The position numbers and the translations under genes were made by a program. A stretch of 64,000 bases of DNA, taken from assembly GCF_030463565.1 (NCBI RefSeq), contig NC_134644.1, positions 157,048,191 through 157,112,190 on the forward strand, given 5' to 3'. Origin of the DNA: Pelecanus crispus (taxonomy: Eukaryota; Chordata; Aves; Pelecaniformes; Pelecanidae). Below are positions 62,230 through 64,000 of the stretch, in pieces; the stretch's first letter is position 1; each line of letters opens with the position of its first letter. Under the pieces are notes generated by a model. The model saw nothing but the letters and a program-made list of their open reading frames with translations, had not been told where the DNA came from and made no database searches.

Positions 62230-63085
62230 TGTATTTGGTTAGTGTGGCAAGGTTTTAGTAGTGGGGGGGCTACGGGGGTGGATTCTGTGAGAAGCTGCTA
62301 GAAGCTTCCCCTATGTCTGATAGAGCCAATGCCAGATGGCCCCAAGATGGACCCAGCGCTGGCCAAGGCTGAGCCAATCAGTGACAGTGGTAGCACCCCT
62401 GTGATATATTTAAGAAGGAGGAAAATAACTGCGCAACTGCAGCCGGAGAGAGGAGTGAGAATATGTGAAAGAAACAACTTTGCAGACACCAAGGTTAGTG
62501 AAGAAGGAGGGGGAGGAGGTGCTCCAGGTGTTGGCACAGAGATTCCGCTGCAGCCCATGGAGGTTAACGGTGGAGCAGATATCCACCTGCAGCTCATGGA
62601 GGACCCCATGCCCAAAGCAGGCTGTGATGCCGTGGGAAGCCTGTTGGAGCAGTCTGTTCCTGAAGGACTGCACCCCGTGGAAGGGACCCACGCTGGAGCA
62701 GTTTGTGAAGAACTGTAGCCCATGGGAAGGACCCACATTGGAGAAGTTCATGGAGGACTGTGTCCCATGGGAGGGACCCCACACTGGAGCAGGGAAAGAC
62801 TATGAGGAGTCCTTCCCTTGAGGAGGAAGGAGCAGCAGAGACAACTTGTGATGAACTGACAGCAACCCCCATTCCCTGTCCCACTGTGCTGTTCAGGGGG
62901 AGGAGGTAGAGAAAATCAGGAGTAAAGTTAAGCCCAGGAAGAAAGGAGGGGTGGGGGGAAGGATATTTTTCATCATCCTACTCTGATTTGATTGGTAATA
63001 AATTAAACGGATTTCTCCAAATCAAGTCTGTTTTGCCCATGATGGTAATTGGTGAGTGATCTCTCCCTGTCCTTACCCATGAGCC
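62230..63085 (+). mobile_element. ERV LTR, 3'-truncated
   Basis: It starts TGTATTTGGTTAGTGTGGCA, has a TATA-like TGTGATATATTTAAGAAGG and a spaced repeat array with fewer units than the copy at 43973. An AATAAA lies near 62997. It breaks off after CCTTACCCATGAGC, without the last 100-150 bp and the terminal ...AAACCA(C/T)(A/G)ACA. It is antisense to CSMD3 and lies about 240 bp upstream of a CSMD3 exon acceptor. Confidence 0.87.
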
Positions 63086-63327
63086 TACTGAACTCCAAGG
63101 TGAAACCAAGCAGAACTTCATCACCAGGGTTTCACGGAGTACATTGTTAATAGGGACACAAAATCAATGTAATCCAACAGCTAGAAGTAAGGAAACACAG
63201 CAACACTCCAGCAAACAGCTCTTACAAGGCTTGAACAGTTTTCGGACCTCTAATCAGAAGTTTCTAGACTTTGAGGTAGTATAAAAATATTTTAATATGC
63301 AAATCAATATAAAACTGTACACTTTAC

Positions 63328-63401
63328 CTGGTAGCCAAATGTGTTGTTTTGTAAGCCGTGCCTTGGGACTCCTGGATTTTCACATGCTGTGCGAGTCGGT
63401 T
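63328..63401 (-). CDS. CSMD3: CSMD3 exon: first half of next sushi/CCP domain
   Basis: This 74-nt exon enters in phase 1 and leaves in phase 0. It encodes EPTRTACENPGVPRHG and onward to FGYQ, the N-terminal half of a CCP module including its first cysteine. A 259-nt intron separates it from the upstream exon, and a 9.2-kb intron separates it from the exon that completes the domain at 54063-54174. The acceptor is ttaag and the donor is gtaaag. It is too short to be found as an open reading frame and was recognised by translating around the splice signals. Confidence 0.92.
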
Positions 63402-63592
63402 CTTAAAAAAAATTACAGTAAATTAAAGACAAAACAAATTACAATATTTTAATTAAATGCATGAATATATCACAAAATTAAGCTTGTTCAACAACATGCT
63501 ATAAGCTAATAAAAGAAACAAAATGAAAGTGACTTGATTCTTAGAGAGTATAGAATAACACCAGGATAATTTAAAATAGCTGAAAACTCCTA

Positions 63593-63871
<279 letters not shown>

Positions 63872-64000
63872 TTATTAAAATACATAAAAATAACACTTAC
63901 CTGAACCCAGTCAAGCAGTTACTCTAAATTTTGTATTTATTTTATTAAACACAGGTCAAATACAGAATCATTGACCAGATAACCAATCTTTAGTCTGCTT

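Overview
The window is from a bird nuclear genome. It is AT-rich and contains no prokaryote-like operons. It is full of CR1 LINE copies with the avian (ATTCTATG)n tail, has several ERV LTRs, and has one SINE with a tRNA-Ile head and a CR1 tail that resembles TguSINE1 of songbirds. A passerine or close relative is plausible, but that is inference from the SINE alone.

The one host gene I can support is the 3' end of CSMD3 (CUB and Sushi multiple domains 3) on the minus strand. Ten coding exons run from 63834 down to the stop codon at 22863-22865. All nine introns between them have GT-AG borders, and the reading frame stays open for 419 complete codons plus the stop. The exons encode the last three sushi/CCP domains, a linker, the membrane-proximal ectodomain, one transmembrane helix and a short cytoplasmic tail. 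The 5' part of the gene lies beyond base 64000. Everything below about 22.8 kb is 3' UTR and downstream flank, in which I see no other host gene.

Layout. 1-13 kb (downstream flank) is a dense retroelement cluster: CR1 3' ends, a 1.3-kb LTR carrying a tRNA-Ile SINE, a CR1 split by a solo LTR with a perfect 5-bp target duplication, a long plus-strand CR1, and older CR1 relics. 13-22.8 kb is AT-rich and almost free of recognisable elements. 22.8-30 kb holds the last four CSMD3 exons and quiet introns. 30.5-36.1 kb is a CR1 nest: a plus-strand CR1 cut in two by a 4-kb minus-strand CR1. 38.5-41 kb has two exons. 43.2-51.7 kb is a second nest: an old minus-strand CR1 interrupted by an LTR and by a nearly full-length 4.5-kb CR1 that retains its GC-rich 5' end, ORF1 (GDSL-type esterase) and ORF2 (endonuclease and reverse transcriptase) with only about three inactivating lesions. 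52-54.2 kb has two exons and two CR1 3' ends. 54.7-63.3 kb is a large intron with a 3'-truncated LTR and a CTCF-like motif. 63.3-63.8 kb has the first two exons in view.

I found no new multi-gene system. The most useful leads are a CR1 lineage with a duplicated 3' tail module, an in-frame stop shared by several CR1 copies, a spaced minisatellite inside the LTR family, a GC-rich hairpin with splice-like borders in a CSMD3 intron, and a strong CTCF-like site.
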